NCBI GenBank assembly: GCA_030430125.1 | Contig: JAUIGA010000145.1 | Location: forward strand, 1-8,172 | Direction: 5' to 3' | Length of the DNA stretch: 8,172 bases | From: Chloroflexia bacterium | Lineage (GTDB): Bacteria; Chloroflexota; Chloroflexia; Thermomicrobiales; UBA6265 | Shown here: positions 1 through 5,690 of the stretch, in pieces | Layout: every line of letters starts with the position of its first letter | Numbering within the stretch: the first letter of the stretch is position 1 | The notes under the pieces: model-generated | What the model saw: only the letters and a program-made list of their open reading frames with translations | Told to the model about the DNA's origin: nothing | Databases searched by the model: none | Program-made: the position numbers and the translations under genes

Positions 1-125
1 GCGCGTGGGATTCGGGGATTCTCTCCCAGGGCGGCACGTTCAGCTTCACCTTCACCGAAGCGGGCACCTACGATTACATCTGCTCGCTGCACCCGAGCAT
101 GACCGGGCAGATCGTGGTGTCCTAG
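1..125 (+). CDS. Amicyanin-like cupredoxin protein, C-terminal fragment (5' end outside window)
   Basis: The frame opens before the window and ends at TAG 123-125, leaving 40 codons plus two leading bases. The visible tail ends in YDYICSLHPSMTGQIVVS, the last beta strands of a type-1 copper (cupredoxin) domain. Three of the four copper ligands are visible in amicyanin spacing: Cys, His at +3 and Met at +6 (CSLHPSM). The first His ligand would lie upstream of the window. By family knowledge such domains carry electrons or bind Cu outside the membrane. It is almost identical over its length to the end of the next gene, including a 41-bp identical DNA run, so the missing N-terminus probably also has a signal peptide and linker; that part is inference. 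Confidence 0.85.
   Translation, partial: AWDSGILSQGGTFSFTFTEAGTYDYICSLHPSMTGQIVVS
33..73 (+). repeat. 41-bp direct repeat, copy 1 (inside cupredoxin fragment)
   Basis: This run is identical base for base to 1130-1170, and the flanking codons are also highly similar up to the stop. Identity at third codon positions points to recent duplication or gene conversion rather than only protein-level selection. Confidence 0.9.
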
Positions 126-156
126 GTCGACGACAGGACGCTATCGAATCGATCCT

Positions 157-181
157 GGGCGGACCCCATGCGGGTTCGCCC
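157..181 (+). terminator. Hairpin after the first cupredoxin gene, probable terminator
   Basis: GGGCGGACCC (157-166) pairs with GGGTTCGCCC (172-181) through ten pairs, one of them G-U, around a 5-nt loop CATGC. It starts 32 nt after the stop codon. No T-run follows, so it is a GC-rich 3' hairpin rather than a textbook intrinsic terminator. Nearly the same hairpin follows the next paralog. Confidence 0.6.
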
Positions 182-329
182 GGCGATGTGCCTCGCGCCG
201 GCAGGGGGGAGCTGGCAACGGTGCGACGCACCGAGACATGCTGTGCCAGCCATGTCTTCATGCACCGAAGCCAGACGCCCCAGCGCCGGTCAACGAGCCG
301 TTGTTCCCTTGTCGAATGCAGATGAAATG

Positions 330-357
330 TTGACATAGTGAGATTCCGTCATATGCT
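330..357 (+). promoter_or_regulatory. Sigma-70-type promoter for the cupredoxin gene at 428
   Basis: A perfect -35 box TTGACA (330-335) is followed after 16 nt by TATGCT (352-357), which matches TATAAT at four of six positions. Transcription would begin near 364, giving a leader of about 64 nt before the ATG at 428. An upstream GTG at 338 lies between the two boxes and so cannot be the start of a protein made from this promoter. Confidence 0.6.
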
Positions 358-386
358 GGTGTCACCGGGTCACAGTTACGCTGATG

Positions 387-408
387 GGTCCGCGTCGCGG
401 CGCGGACC
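387..408 (+). promoter_or_regulatory. Leader hairpin just upstream of the ribosome-binding site
   Basis: GGTCCGCG (387-394) pairs perfectly with CGCGGACC (401-408) around a 6-nt loop. It sits in the predicted leader and ends only 5 nt before the GGAAGGAG ribosome-binding site (414-421). It could stabilise the mRNA or tune translation. No T-run follows, so it is not an evident terminator. Confidence 0.45.
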
Positions 409-427
409 GATTCGGAAGGAGTCCACG

Positions 428-1222
428 ATGCATCGTTCCATCCTTCGCCTGTACCTGACACTGTTTGCCGGCGTTGCCCTGGTTGGCGCCACGGTCGCGG
501 GCACGGCGGCACAGGGGACCGTCCTCGCCCCGCACCCGTCGCACATCCACTCCGGAACCTGCGACACGCTCGGCGATGTTGTCCATCCGCTCAGCGATGT
601 CGCTTCGGTGGCGCCAGACGCCCCAGCCGGATCGGTCGAGGTGGGGCACTCCACCGTCGACGCCACGCTCGATGACCTGCTGGCGAGCGAGTTCGCCATC
701 AACGTCCACGAAAGCGCCGACAACCTCGGCAACTACATTGCCTGCGGCAACGTCGCGGGTCCGGTGGTCAATGGTCTCCTGCTGATCGTGCTGCAGGAGC
801 AGAACGAATCCGGCTACACCGGCATGGCCGCGCTCGCTGCCAACGACGCCGGCGGCACCAATGTCTCGGTCTATCTCCTGCCCAGTGCGGACCTCGCCGC
901 GGCGCAGGCGGCTGCCGCGGCCGAGACCGCGACGGCGACTGAAACCGCCACCGCGACGGAGGTTGCCGCCGCGGAGACGGTGACGGTCGATATCGTCGAC
1001 TTCACCTTCTCGCCGCAGGTGCTGGAGATCTCGGTTGGCACCACAGTGACCTGGACCAACCAGGATGCCTCGCAGCACACGGCGACGGCGAATGACGGCG
1101 CATTCGACTCGGGTACGCTCGCCCAGGGTGGCACGTTCAGCTTCACCTTCACCGAAGCGGGCACCTACGACTACATCTGTTCGATTCACCCGAACATGAC
1201 CGGGCAGATCGTGGTGACGTAG
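428..1222 (+). CDS. Secreted two-domain protein: HxHSGTC domain plus amicyanin-like cupredoxin
   Basis: 264 residues. The ATG at 428 is chosen because GGAAGGAG (414-421) sits 6 nt upstream and the protein then starts with a signal peptide (residues 1-28, MHRSILRLYLTLFAGVALVG, AXA-like end near TAAQ). Domain 1 (about 33-150) carries HPSHIHSGTC (36-45) with an HxH pair (His39, His41) and two cysteines, C45 and C106, that could form a disulfide. I recognise this domain as common in secreted Chloroflexota proteins, but its function is unknown to me. An Ala/Thr/Glu linker follows (about 155-183) with two ETATAT repeats. Domain 2 (about 184-264) is a cupredoxin with all four type-1 copper ligands: H217, C251, H254 and M257, with C-x2-H-x2-M spacing as in amicyanin. 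Likely role is extracytoplasmic copper binding or electron transfer; the partner is not shown by the neighbours. It is the full-length paralog of the gene ending at 125. Confidence 0.88.
   Translation: MHRSILRLYLTLFAGVALVGATVAGTAAQGTVLAPHPSHIHSGTCDTLGDVVHPLSDVASVAPDAPAGSVEVGHSTVDATLDDLLASEFAINVHESADNLGNYIACGNVAGPVVNGLLLIVLQEQNESGYTGMAALAANDAGGTNVSVYLLPSADLAAAQAAAAAETATATETATATEVAAAETVTVDIVDFTFSPQVLEISVGTTVTWTNQDASQHTATANDGAFDSGTLAQGGTFSFTFTEAGTYDYICSIHPNMTGQIVVT
1130..1170 (+). repeat. 41-bp direct repeat, copy 2 (inside complete cupredoxin gene)
   Basis: Identical to 33-73. It codes for GTFSFTFTEAGTYD plus part of the next codon, in the strand leading to the Cys-His-Met copper loop. A further 22-nt identical run covers the last codons before both stops. 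Confidence 0.9.
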
Positions 1223-1307
1223 AGCAATTCGCGACGCGGCCACAGTGGGCGCCCCAGGGCATCCGAATGTCGCCGCAGCCTCCGACGTGTCGAACACGCA
1301 TGAGCCT

Positions 1308-1334
1308 CGGGCGGACCCCCATCGGGTCCGCCCG
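1308..1334 (+). terminator. Perfect 11-bp hairpin after the second cupredoxin gene
   Basis: CGGGCGGACCC (1308-1318) pairs with GGGTCCGCCCG (1324-1334) around loop CCATC, followed by only two T. It begins 85 nt after the stop at 1222. The stem is nearly the same sequence as the hairpin at 157-181, so the 3' flank was probably duplicated together with the gene. The rest of the 171-nt gap up to 1394 shows no clear promoter. Confidence 0.65.
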
Positions 1335-1393
1335 TTGTCGACGTGCGAGAATGGCGGTCGATGAGCTGTCGACGACGCGGGAGATAACGGCGA

Positions 1394-2218
1394 ATGGCAC
1401 CGGCGGAGACAACACCCACCACTCTGCGCATCGGTCTGGCTGCCGCGCGCAACGCCCCAACCGTCGAGGAGCGACTCCGGATTGTGGACCGGATGCTGGA
1501 CGACGCCGGCGCGAACGGTGTGGCGATCGCCTGTTTCCCTGAGGCGTATCTCCCCGGTCTCCGGGGCGAGGATTTTCCGGTGCCGCCCCAGGATCAGCAA
1601 CGGCAGCGGGACGCATTGGCGCGGGTGCGGGGTGCGGCCGCGCGGAACGGCGTTGCCGTGGTGATGGGGATGGAGTGGGAGACCTCGGCCGGGCTGCTCA
1701 ACGCGGGGTTCGTGATCGGACGGGACGGCGAGGTGCTCGGGTACCAGGCCAAGAACCAGCTCGCGCCGCAGGAGGAGCCGTACTACGTGCCCGACGGTCA
1801 GCGACGACTGTTCGCGGTCGACGGCGTGCCGTTCGGGATCACCATCTGCCACGAGGGCTGGCGCTATCCGGAGGCGACCCGCTGGGCGGCGATGCGTGGC
1901 GCGAAGGTCGTCTTCCACCCGCACTACACCGGCAGCGATCGCAGCGGCGTGACGATCGAGCGCTGGGGCGACCCCGCCGCGCCGTACTACGAGAAGGCGA
2001 TGATCGCCCGCGCCGTCGAGAACTCGGTCTGGTTCGCCAGCGTCAACAACGCGCTGCGCTTTCAGGAATCCGCCACCAGCCTGATCGACCCGGAGGGGGC
2101 GCGGGTCGCCCATGTGCCCTACGGCGAGGAACGGCTGCTGATCTGCGACCTCGACCTGTCGCGGGCGACCGGATTGTATGCGAACCGGTACAACCCGGCG
2201 CTGTACCCGGTGGACTGA
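1394..2218 (+). CDS. Carbon-nitrogen hydrolase (nitrilase superfamily amidohydrolase)
   Basis: 274 residues, the usual size for single-domain nitrilase-superfamily amidases. Enzymes of this fold hydrolyse amide, carbamoyl or nitrile C-N bonds through a thioacyl intermediate in the cytoplasm. The Glu-Lys-Cys triad is visible: E50 in CFPEAYLPG, K120 in YQAKNQLAP and C152 in ITICHEGWRYPE. A second conserved Glu candidate is E127 or E128 (QEEPYY). Residues 163-181 (WAAMRGAKVVFHPHYTG) match the strand after the nucleophile that shapes the active site. The ATG at 1394 is preceded by GGGAGA (1379-1384) at 9 nt; no signal peptide is seen. It appears to be a single-gene unit, and its neighbours give no substrate. 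Candidates are carbamoyl-amine amidase or omega-amidase-like enzymes; I cannot choose among them. Confidence 0.88.
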   Translation: MAPAETTPTTLRIGLAAARNAPTVEERLRIVDRMLDDAGANGVAIACFPEAYLPGLRGEDFPVPPQDQQRQRDALARVRGAAARNGVAVVMGMEWETSAGLLNAGFVIGRDGEVLGYQAKNQLAPQEEPYYVPDGQRRLFAVDGVPFGITICHEGWRYPEATRWAAMRGAKVVFHPHYTGSDRSGVTIERWGDPAAPYYEKAMIARAVENSVWFASVNNALRFQESATSLIDPEGARVAHVPYGEERLLICDLDLSRATGLYANRYNPALYPVD

Positions 2219-2238
2219 ACGGGTCCCATCTCTCGTAG

Positions 2239-2269
2239 GGGCGGGCCTGCCGCAGGCAGTCGCCCGCCC
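2239..2269 (+). terminator. GC-rich hairpin downstream of nitrilase gene, REP-like
   Basis: GGGCGGGC (2239-2246) pairs with GCCCGCCC (2262-2269). Inside it CTGCC (2247-2251) pairs with GGCAG (2255-2259) around a GCA loop, with a TC bulge at 2260-2261. It starts 20 nt after the stop, so it probably ends or protects the nitrilase transcript. The leading GTAGGGGCGGGC resembles a palindromic element I associate with intergenic DNA of Chloroflexota. Confidence 0.6.
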
Positions 2270-2270
2270 G

Positions 2271-2289
2271 GTGGCTGCGAAGCAGCCAC
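2271..2289 (+). repeat. Perfect 8-bp hairpin with GAA triloop
   Basis: GTGGCTGC (2271-2278) and GCAGCCAC (2282-2289) pair without mismatch around GAA. It follows the previous hairpin after a single base, so the two would stack as a tandem stem-loop array. A small AATG-TCG-CATT stem (2291-2301) comes next. Confidence 0.55.
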
Positions 2290-2314
2290 AAATGTCGCAT
2301 TGCGCCGACCCTGT

Positions 2315-2379
2315 GCCGGCAATGGCATCCTGCCTCATCGAATCTGGATCGACGCCCGTTCCGGCAGGGCATTGCCGGC
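2315..2379 (+). repeat. Long imperfect hairpin, 16 paired positions
   Basis: GCCGGCAATG (2315-2324) pairs perfectly with CATTGCCGGC (2370-2379). Inside this, CCTGCC (2329-2334) pairs with GGCAGG (2363-2368). The asymmetric gap is GCAT on the left against G on the right, and the end loop is 28 nt (2335-2362). The shape could be a structured RNA or the end of a palindromic repeat element; no family is recognised. Confidence 0.5.
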
Positions 2380-2540
2380 GTGGAAGGGTGCCGATGGTTA
2401 TTCCTGTCGAGCCACGTCAAAGGTGATGTGGTGCGAAGACGCCGGGACATGCGGAGTACACTAGTCAGCAGTGAACCATGGCGGCGCCGGGCGGTGCCCG
2501 CGTCGCCGCGACCTCCCGAACGAAAGGCACATCACCCGCC

Positions 2541-3647
2541 ATGCCCGATACGCCGCAGAATGGCGCGCCGACCGCAGCACAGGTACAGGAGGCGCTCGGT
2601 GCCGTCCGGGAGCCCGCCACCGGCAAGACCCTCGACGAGGCAAAACTCGTCGCCGATGTTGAGGTCACCGGCGGCAACGTCCGCGCGACCATCGAGATGC
2701 TCACCCCCTTGCAGCAGATGCGCCAGCAGCTGGAGCGCGACACCCGCGCGGCGCTGGCGGCGATCCCTGGCGTCGCGCACGTCGACCTCGAGTTCCGCAC
2801 CAAGATCCGGGCCAGCGGCGCCGGGCGCTCCGATGCGCAGCCGATCAAGGGTGTGAAGAACACGATCGCCGTCGCCTCCGGCAAGGGTGGTGTGGGCAAG
2901 TCGACCGTCGCCGTCAACCTTGCCGTGGCGCTGGCGCAGGCCGGAGCCAAGGTCGGACTGCTCGACACCGACGTCTACGGACCGAGTGCGCCGCTGATGA
3001 TGGGGGTCAACGACCGTCCGCTGATGCGCGACAACAAGATCATTCCGCTGGAAGCGCACGGCGTGAAGGTGATGAGCATCGGCTTCATCATGGATCCGGA
3101 CAAGGCGCTCATTTGGCGCGGTCCGCTCGTGGCGCAGCTCATCACGCAGTTCCTCAACGACGTGCACTGGGGTGAGCTTGACTACCTCGTGCTGGACCTG
3201 CCACCCGGCACCGGCGACGTGCAGCTGACGCTGGTGCAGAAGATCCCCATCTCCGGCGCGGTGATCGTGACGACGCCGCAGGAGGTCGCACTGGCCGACG
3301 CGGTCAAGGGACTGAAGATGTTCGACGAGGTAAAGACGCCGGTGCTCGGCATCGTCGAGAACATGAGCGGCTTCGTCTGTCCCGGCTGTGGCGAAATGCA
3401 CCCGATCTTCGGTGAGGGCGGCGGCAAGCGCACGGCCGAGGCGAACAAGGTCGAGTTGCTGGGTCAGGTGCCGATCGAGCCGGCGATCATGACCGGAGGT
3501 GACACCGGCACCCCGCAGGTGGCCGCCGCTCCGGAGAGCGAGACGGGCCAGGCGTTCCACCACCTCGCCGAGCGCGTTGCGGTACAACTGGCGAGCCAGT
3601 CGATCGCCAAGCCGCGCAAGCCGACGATCATGCTCCGCTCGGTCTGA
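2541..3647 (+). CDS. mrp: Mrp/ApbC-family iron-sulfur cluster carrier P-loop ATPase
   Basis: 368 residues from ATG 2541, matching the family's usual length. Mrp/ApbC/NBP35 proteins are cytoplasmic ATPases that bind and pass on [4Fe-4S] clusters to apoproteins. Residues about 12-90 form the small MIP18-type (DUF59) domain seen at the N-terminus of many bacterial Mrp proteins. Then comes the deviant Walker A SGKGGVGKST (113-122), DTDVYGPSAP, the switch region DLPPGTGDVQL, and VENMSGFVCPGCG with the CPxC pair C280/C283, which bridges a cluster between subunits in family members. An in-frame ATG at 2478 would add 21 residues (MAAPGGARVAAT...), but it has no ribosome-binding site and the extension does not look like family sequence, so 2541 is preferred. 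No isc/suf genes adjoin it; it looks monocistronic, closed by the palindrome at 3679. Confidence 0.93.
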   Translation: MPDTPQNGAPTAAQVQEALGAVREPATGKTLDEAKLVADVEVTGGNVRATIEMLTPLQQMRQQLERDTRAALAAIPGVAHVDLEFRTKIRASGAGRSDAQPIKGVKNTIAVASGKGGVGKSTVAVNLAVALAQAGAKVGLLDTDVYGPSAPLMMGVNDRPLMRDNKIIPLEAHGVKVMSIGFIMDPDKALIWRGPLVAQLITQFLNDVHWGELDYLVLDLPPGTGDVQLTLVQKIPISGAVIVTTPQEVALADAVKGLKMFDEVKTPVLGIVENMSGFVCPGCGEMHPIFGEGGGKRTAEANKVELLGQVPIEPAIMTGGDTGTPQVAAAPESETGQAFHHLAERVAVQLASQSIAKPRKPTIMLRSV

Positions 3648-3678
3648 CGCGACACTGTCTTCCAGCATTGTTGAGCGG

Positions 3679-3710
3679 AACACCCGCCGGTCGATCGACC
3701 GGCGGGTGTT
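3679..3710 (+). terminator. Intrinsic terminator of mrp, perfect 32-bp palindrome
   Basis: AACACCCGCCGGTC (3679-3692) and GACCGGCGGGTGTT (3697-3710) pair without mismatch around GATC, itself a palindrome. The stem begins 31 nt past the stop and its 3' arm runs into GTGTTTG. It is the strongest terminator in the window and isolates mrp from the transport operon. Confidence 0.85.
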
Positions 3711-3810
3711 TGCATGCTCCGTGGCCAATGCGCCGACTTGGGATTGGCAGCACAGCAACTCGCCGGCCACGACTGCGTGCTGGCAACTGACTCGAACAGG
3801 GGGACTGTGG

Positions 3811-3838
3811 TTGACATGGATGCTGCATTATATACAAT
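3811..3838 (+). promoter_or_regulatory. Strong sigma-70-type promoter of the ABC transport operon
   Basis: A perfect -35 TTGACA (3811-3816) is followed after 16 nt by TACAAT (3833-3838), a 5-of-6 match to TATAAT. Start of transcription is expected near 3845, leaving a leader of about 135 nt before the ATG at 3980. The -10 box lies inside a palindromic operator. The stretch from 3711 to 3810 shows no other clear site. Confidence 0.75.
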
Positions 3839-3844
3839 GCAGCA
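3821..3844 (+). promoter_or_regulatory. 24-bp palindromic operator over the promoter
   Basis: TGCTGCATT (3821-3829) and AATGCAGCA (3836-3844) are perfect inverted 9-bp arms around ATATAC. The site covers most of the -35/-10 spacer, the -10 box and the bases up to the start site, so a bound protein would block RNA polymerase. The core ATTATATACAAT resembles the ATTGTATACAAT-type sites reported for some GntR/FCD regulators, and a GntR/FCD gene lies in this operon at 7706. That the two match is inference. Confidence 0.65.
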
Positions 3845-3896
3845 TACGCAATGACGCGCTGTGACCAGTCTGTACGCCGATCGGGCGCTCCCCTTC

Positions 3897-3938
3897 TCGG
3901 AGATGTCGGGATTCCGGATACCCCGGCATCTCCGGAAT
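3897..3938 (+). promoter_or_regulatory. Operon leader with two mutually exclusive hairpins
   Basis: Fold A pairs CGGAGATGTCGGG (3898-3910) with CCCGGCATCTCCG (3922-3934), 13 pairs with one G-U. Fold B pairs ATTCCGGA (3911-3918), which is the loop of fold A, with TCCGGAAT (3931-3938), which includes the end of fold A's right arm. Only one can form at a time. It lies between the predicted start site and the ribosome-binding site AGGAAGGG (3966-3973). No T-run follows, so if it acts as a switch it is not a standard intrinsic attenuator. Confidence 0.45.
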
Positions 3939-3979
3939 GGCCGCAACCCGACCGGCGCACAAACCAGGAAGGGTGTGAG

Positions 3980-5665
3980 ATGACTCCACGAATGCACCGG
4001 CGCAGGCTCTTGGAACTTTCGGCGGCTGGGGTAGCCGGTATCGCGATGACTGGCGCCATCGCACCGGGTGCTGGCGCGAGCCGTGCCCAGGATGACGAGC
4101 TCGATCCCGACGTGCAGGCCTATCTCGAGCCAGCCGAGGGCAAGCATGACCCGCCCAATGCGCTCTCCACGGTCGCCGTCGCCTTCCCGACCGTCAGCTA
4201 CGACGAGGGCGACGACATCAACAACAACCCATGGACGCGCGCCTACGAGCAGAAGTACGGTATCGACGTCGAAACCCAGTGGGCCGTGCCCGGCGACCAG
4301 TATGCGCAGCGCGTCAATCTCATGCTCACGTCTGGCGAGCTGCCGGACTACTTTGCGGTCAGCGACGAGCAGTTCAAGGAGCTCGCCGACAACGACGCCC
4401 TTGAAGACCTGACCGATGTCTACGAGGCCTCAGCATCGGATCGCATCAAGGAGATGGTGACGTCGGGCGGAGACATCCCCATTCAGTCCGCCACGCTCGA
4501 CGGCCGGCTCATGGCGATCCCCAACGTCACCGTCGCGAAAGAGGGAGCTTCCGTCCTTTGGGTGCGCGGCGATTGGCTCGAAGCGCTCGGGTTGCCCGAG
4601 CCGACCACCATGGAGACCCTGCTGCAGGTCGCCGACGGCTTCGCCAGCCAGGATCCGAATGGTAGCGGCAGCGCCGACACGTTCGGTATCTCCCTGGACA
4701 AGGACCTGAATTCGATCGAGGGGTTCCTGAACGGCCACCATGCCTATTCGCGGATCTGGCTCGACGATGGTTCTGGCCAGCTCGTCTACAGCAGCATCCA
4801 GCCCGAGATGAAGACCGCGCTGGGTCAGTTGCAGCAGATGTACGAAGCCGGCCAGATCGACCGCGAGTTCGGCGCCAAGGGTGGCACCGAAGTGTGGGAA
4901 GACCTGATTTCCGGGCGCTCCGGGTTGTGGTACGGCTCGGTCTATTCCGGTGTCGTCCCGATCGGCGATGCCAAGCGAACCGACGAGAGCTCGGACTGGA
5001 TCCCGTACCAGATTCCGTCGGTTGACGAGGCGCCCGCCACGCCAAAGGTCGGCGCCGGGCTCACCAACGGGCGCGAGCAGTGGGTGGTGCGCAAGGGCGT
5101 CGAGAACGTCGCTGACATCTTCACCCTGATCGATTTCTGGATCGAGACGTTCTACGAAAACACCAACGATCCGATCTACCGGCACTTCGTCCAGCCCACT
5201 CCGGATCGCGCCGTCTGGCAGATGAACTCGATCCAGCTGGTCAAGCCGTACAAGAACCTGGAGCAGAGCAACGCAATCGTCGAGATCATCGAGACTGGCA
5301 GCGACGATACCTCGGGGTTGACCGCGGAGGGTCGAGACAACCTGGCGCTCATCCAGTCTTGGCTGGACGATGGGAACATCGACGGCTATGGCTGGGACCG
5401 CTGCTACGGTCCGACCGGCGCCATGCAGCGTGTGATCCGGCCCTATGTCGATGAGGACCGGTTCATCCAGAGTCAGTTCTACGGCGCCGCGACACCGGCG
5501 ATGGTCTCCAGGCAGGCAACACTGGAGGCGTTGGAGCTGGAGACGTTCACCAAGATCATCCAGGGCGAGAGCATTGATGAGTTCGATGCGTTCGTCGACA
5601 CCTGGATGAGCCTCGGTGGCGAGGAGATCACCGCCGAGGTCAACGAATGGGCGGCCAACCGCTAG
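3980..5665 (+). CDS. ABC transporter extracellular solute-binding protein, Tat-exported, LplA/YtcQ-like
   Basis: 561 residues. ATG 3980 is chosen because AGGAAGGG (3966-3973) lies 6 nt upstream and the sequence then begins with an export signal: HRRRLLELSAAGVAGIAMTG (6-25), with a twin-arginine-type RRRLL motif, a mild hydrophobic core and a possible cut after SRA (34-36). No cysteine lipobox is present, so it does not look like a lipoprotein. The body shows family-1 solute-binding marks: SGELPDYF (118-125), GRLMAIPN (about 175-182) and GLWYGSVYSG. Its length and the LplB- and YtcP-type permeases directly downstream place it with the long LplA/YtcQ-like binding proteins of carbohydrate uptake systems. 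It would capture a solute outside the membrane and deliver it to the permeases at 5788 and 6773. The actual ligand cannot be read from the sequence; oligosaccharides are the family's usual substrates. Confidence 0.88.
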   Translation: MTPRMHRRRLLELSAAGVAGIAMTGAIAPGAGASRAQDDELDPDVQAYLEPAEGKHDPPNALSTVAVAFPTVSYDEGDDINNNPWTRAYEQKYGIDVETQWAVPGDQYAQRVNLMLTSGELPDYFAVSDEQFKELADNDALEDLTDVYEASASDRIKEMVTSGGDIPIQSATLDGRLMAIPNVTVAKEGASVLWVRGDWLEALGLPEPTTMETLLQVADGFASQDPNGSGSADTFGISLDKDLNSIEGFLNGHHAYSRIWLDDGSGQLVYSSIQPEMKTALGQLQQMYEAGQIDREFGAKGGTEVWEDLISGRSGLWYGSVYSGVVPIGDAKRTDESSDWIPYQIPSVDEAPATPKVGAGLTNGREQWVVRKGVENVADIFTLIDFWIETFYENTNDPIYRHFVQPTPDRAVWQMNSIQLVKPYKNLEQSNAIVEIIETGSDDTSGLTAEGRDNLALIQSWLDDGNIDGYGWDRCYGPTGAMQRVIRPYVDEDRFIQSQFYGAATPAMVSRQATLEALELETFTKIIQGESIDEFDAFVDTWMSLGGEEITAEVNEWAANR

Positions 5666-5690
5666 GGTAATTCAGGACTTCTGACGTCAG

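Larger units (their letters stand above)
182..427 (+). other. Gene-free region between the two cupredoxin genes
   Basis: I see no gene here with a ribosome-binding site or recognisable product. It holds a short inverted repeat AGACATG (234-240) / CATGTCT (251-257) separated by 10 nt, of unknown role, flanked by two copies of GCACCGA (228-234 and 262-268). It also holds the promoter and leader hairpin listed separately for the second cupredoxin gene. Confidence 0.6.
2219..2540 (+). other. Gene-free structured intergenic region between nitrilase and mrp genes
   Basis: No convincing gene is present. The first 160 nt are packed with hairpins (listed separately). The last part, 2400-2540, shows only a weak -10-like TACACT (2457-2462) with no matching -35 box, and AAAGG (2523-2527) about 13 nt before the ATG at 2541, a rather distant ribosome-binding site. 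Confidence 0.6.

Noticed and set aside
338..427. N-terminal extension of the cupredoxin gene to GTG 338
   Set aside because: The GTG lies between the -35 and -10 boxes, and the extension would bury the signal peptide; ATG 428 has a good ribosome-binding site.
923..958. Tandem 18-nt repeat in the linker of the cupredoxin protein
   Set aside because: The two units code for ETATAT twice but differ at several bases; this is ordinary low-complexity linker, not a separate repeat element.
362..2338. Very long open frame on the - strand (658 codons)
   Set aside because: It spans two well-supported + strand genes and their gap, is rich in Arg, His, Gly and Asp as expected of antisense high-GC sequence, and has no recognisable domain.
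2457..2462. Possible -10 box TACACT for mrp
   Set aside because: No acceptable -35 sequence is found 15-19 nt upstream, so I do not call it a promoter.
2532..3770. 412-codon open frame on the - strand over mrp
   Set aside because: It is antisense to a canonical Mrp protein and would read through the perfect palindromic terminator; no family features are seen.
3851..3979. N-terminal extension of the solute-binding protein to 3851
   Set aside because: It would translate the structured leader and place 43 unrelated residues before the export signal; ATG 3980 has AGGAAGGG at proper spacing.
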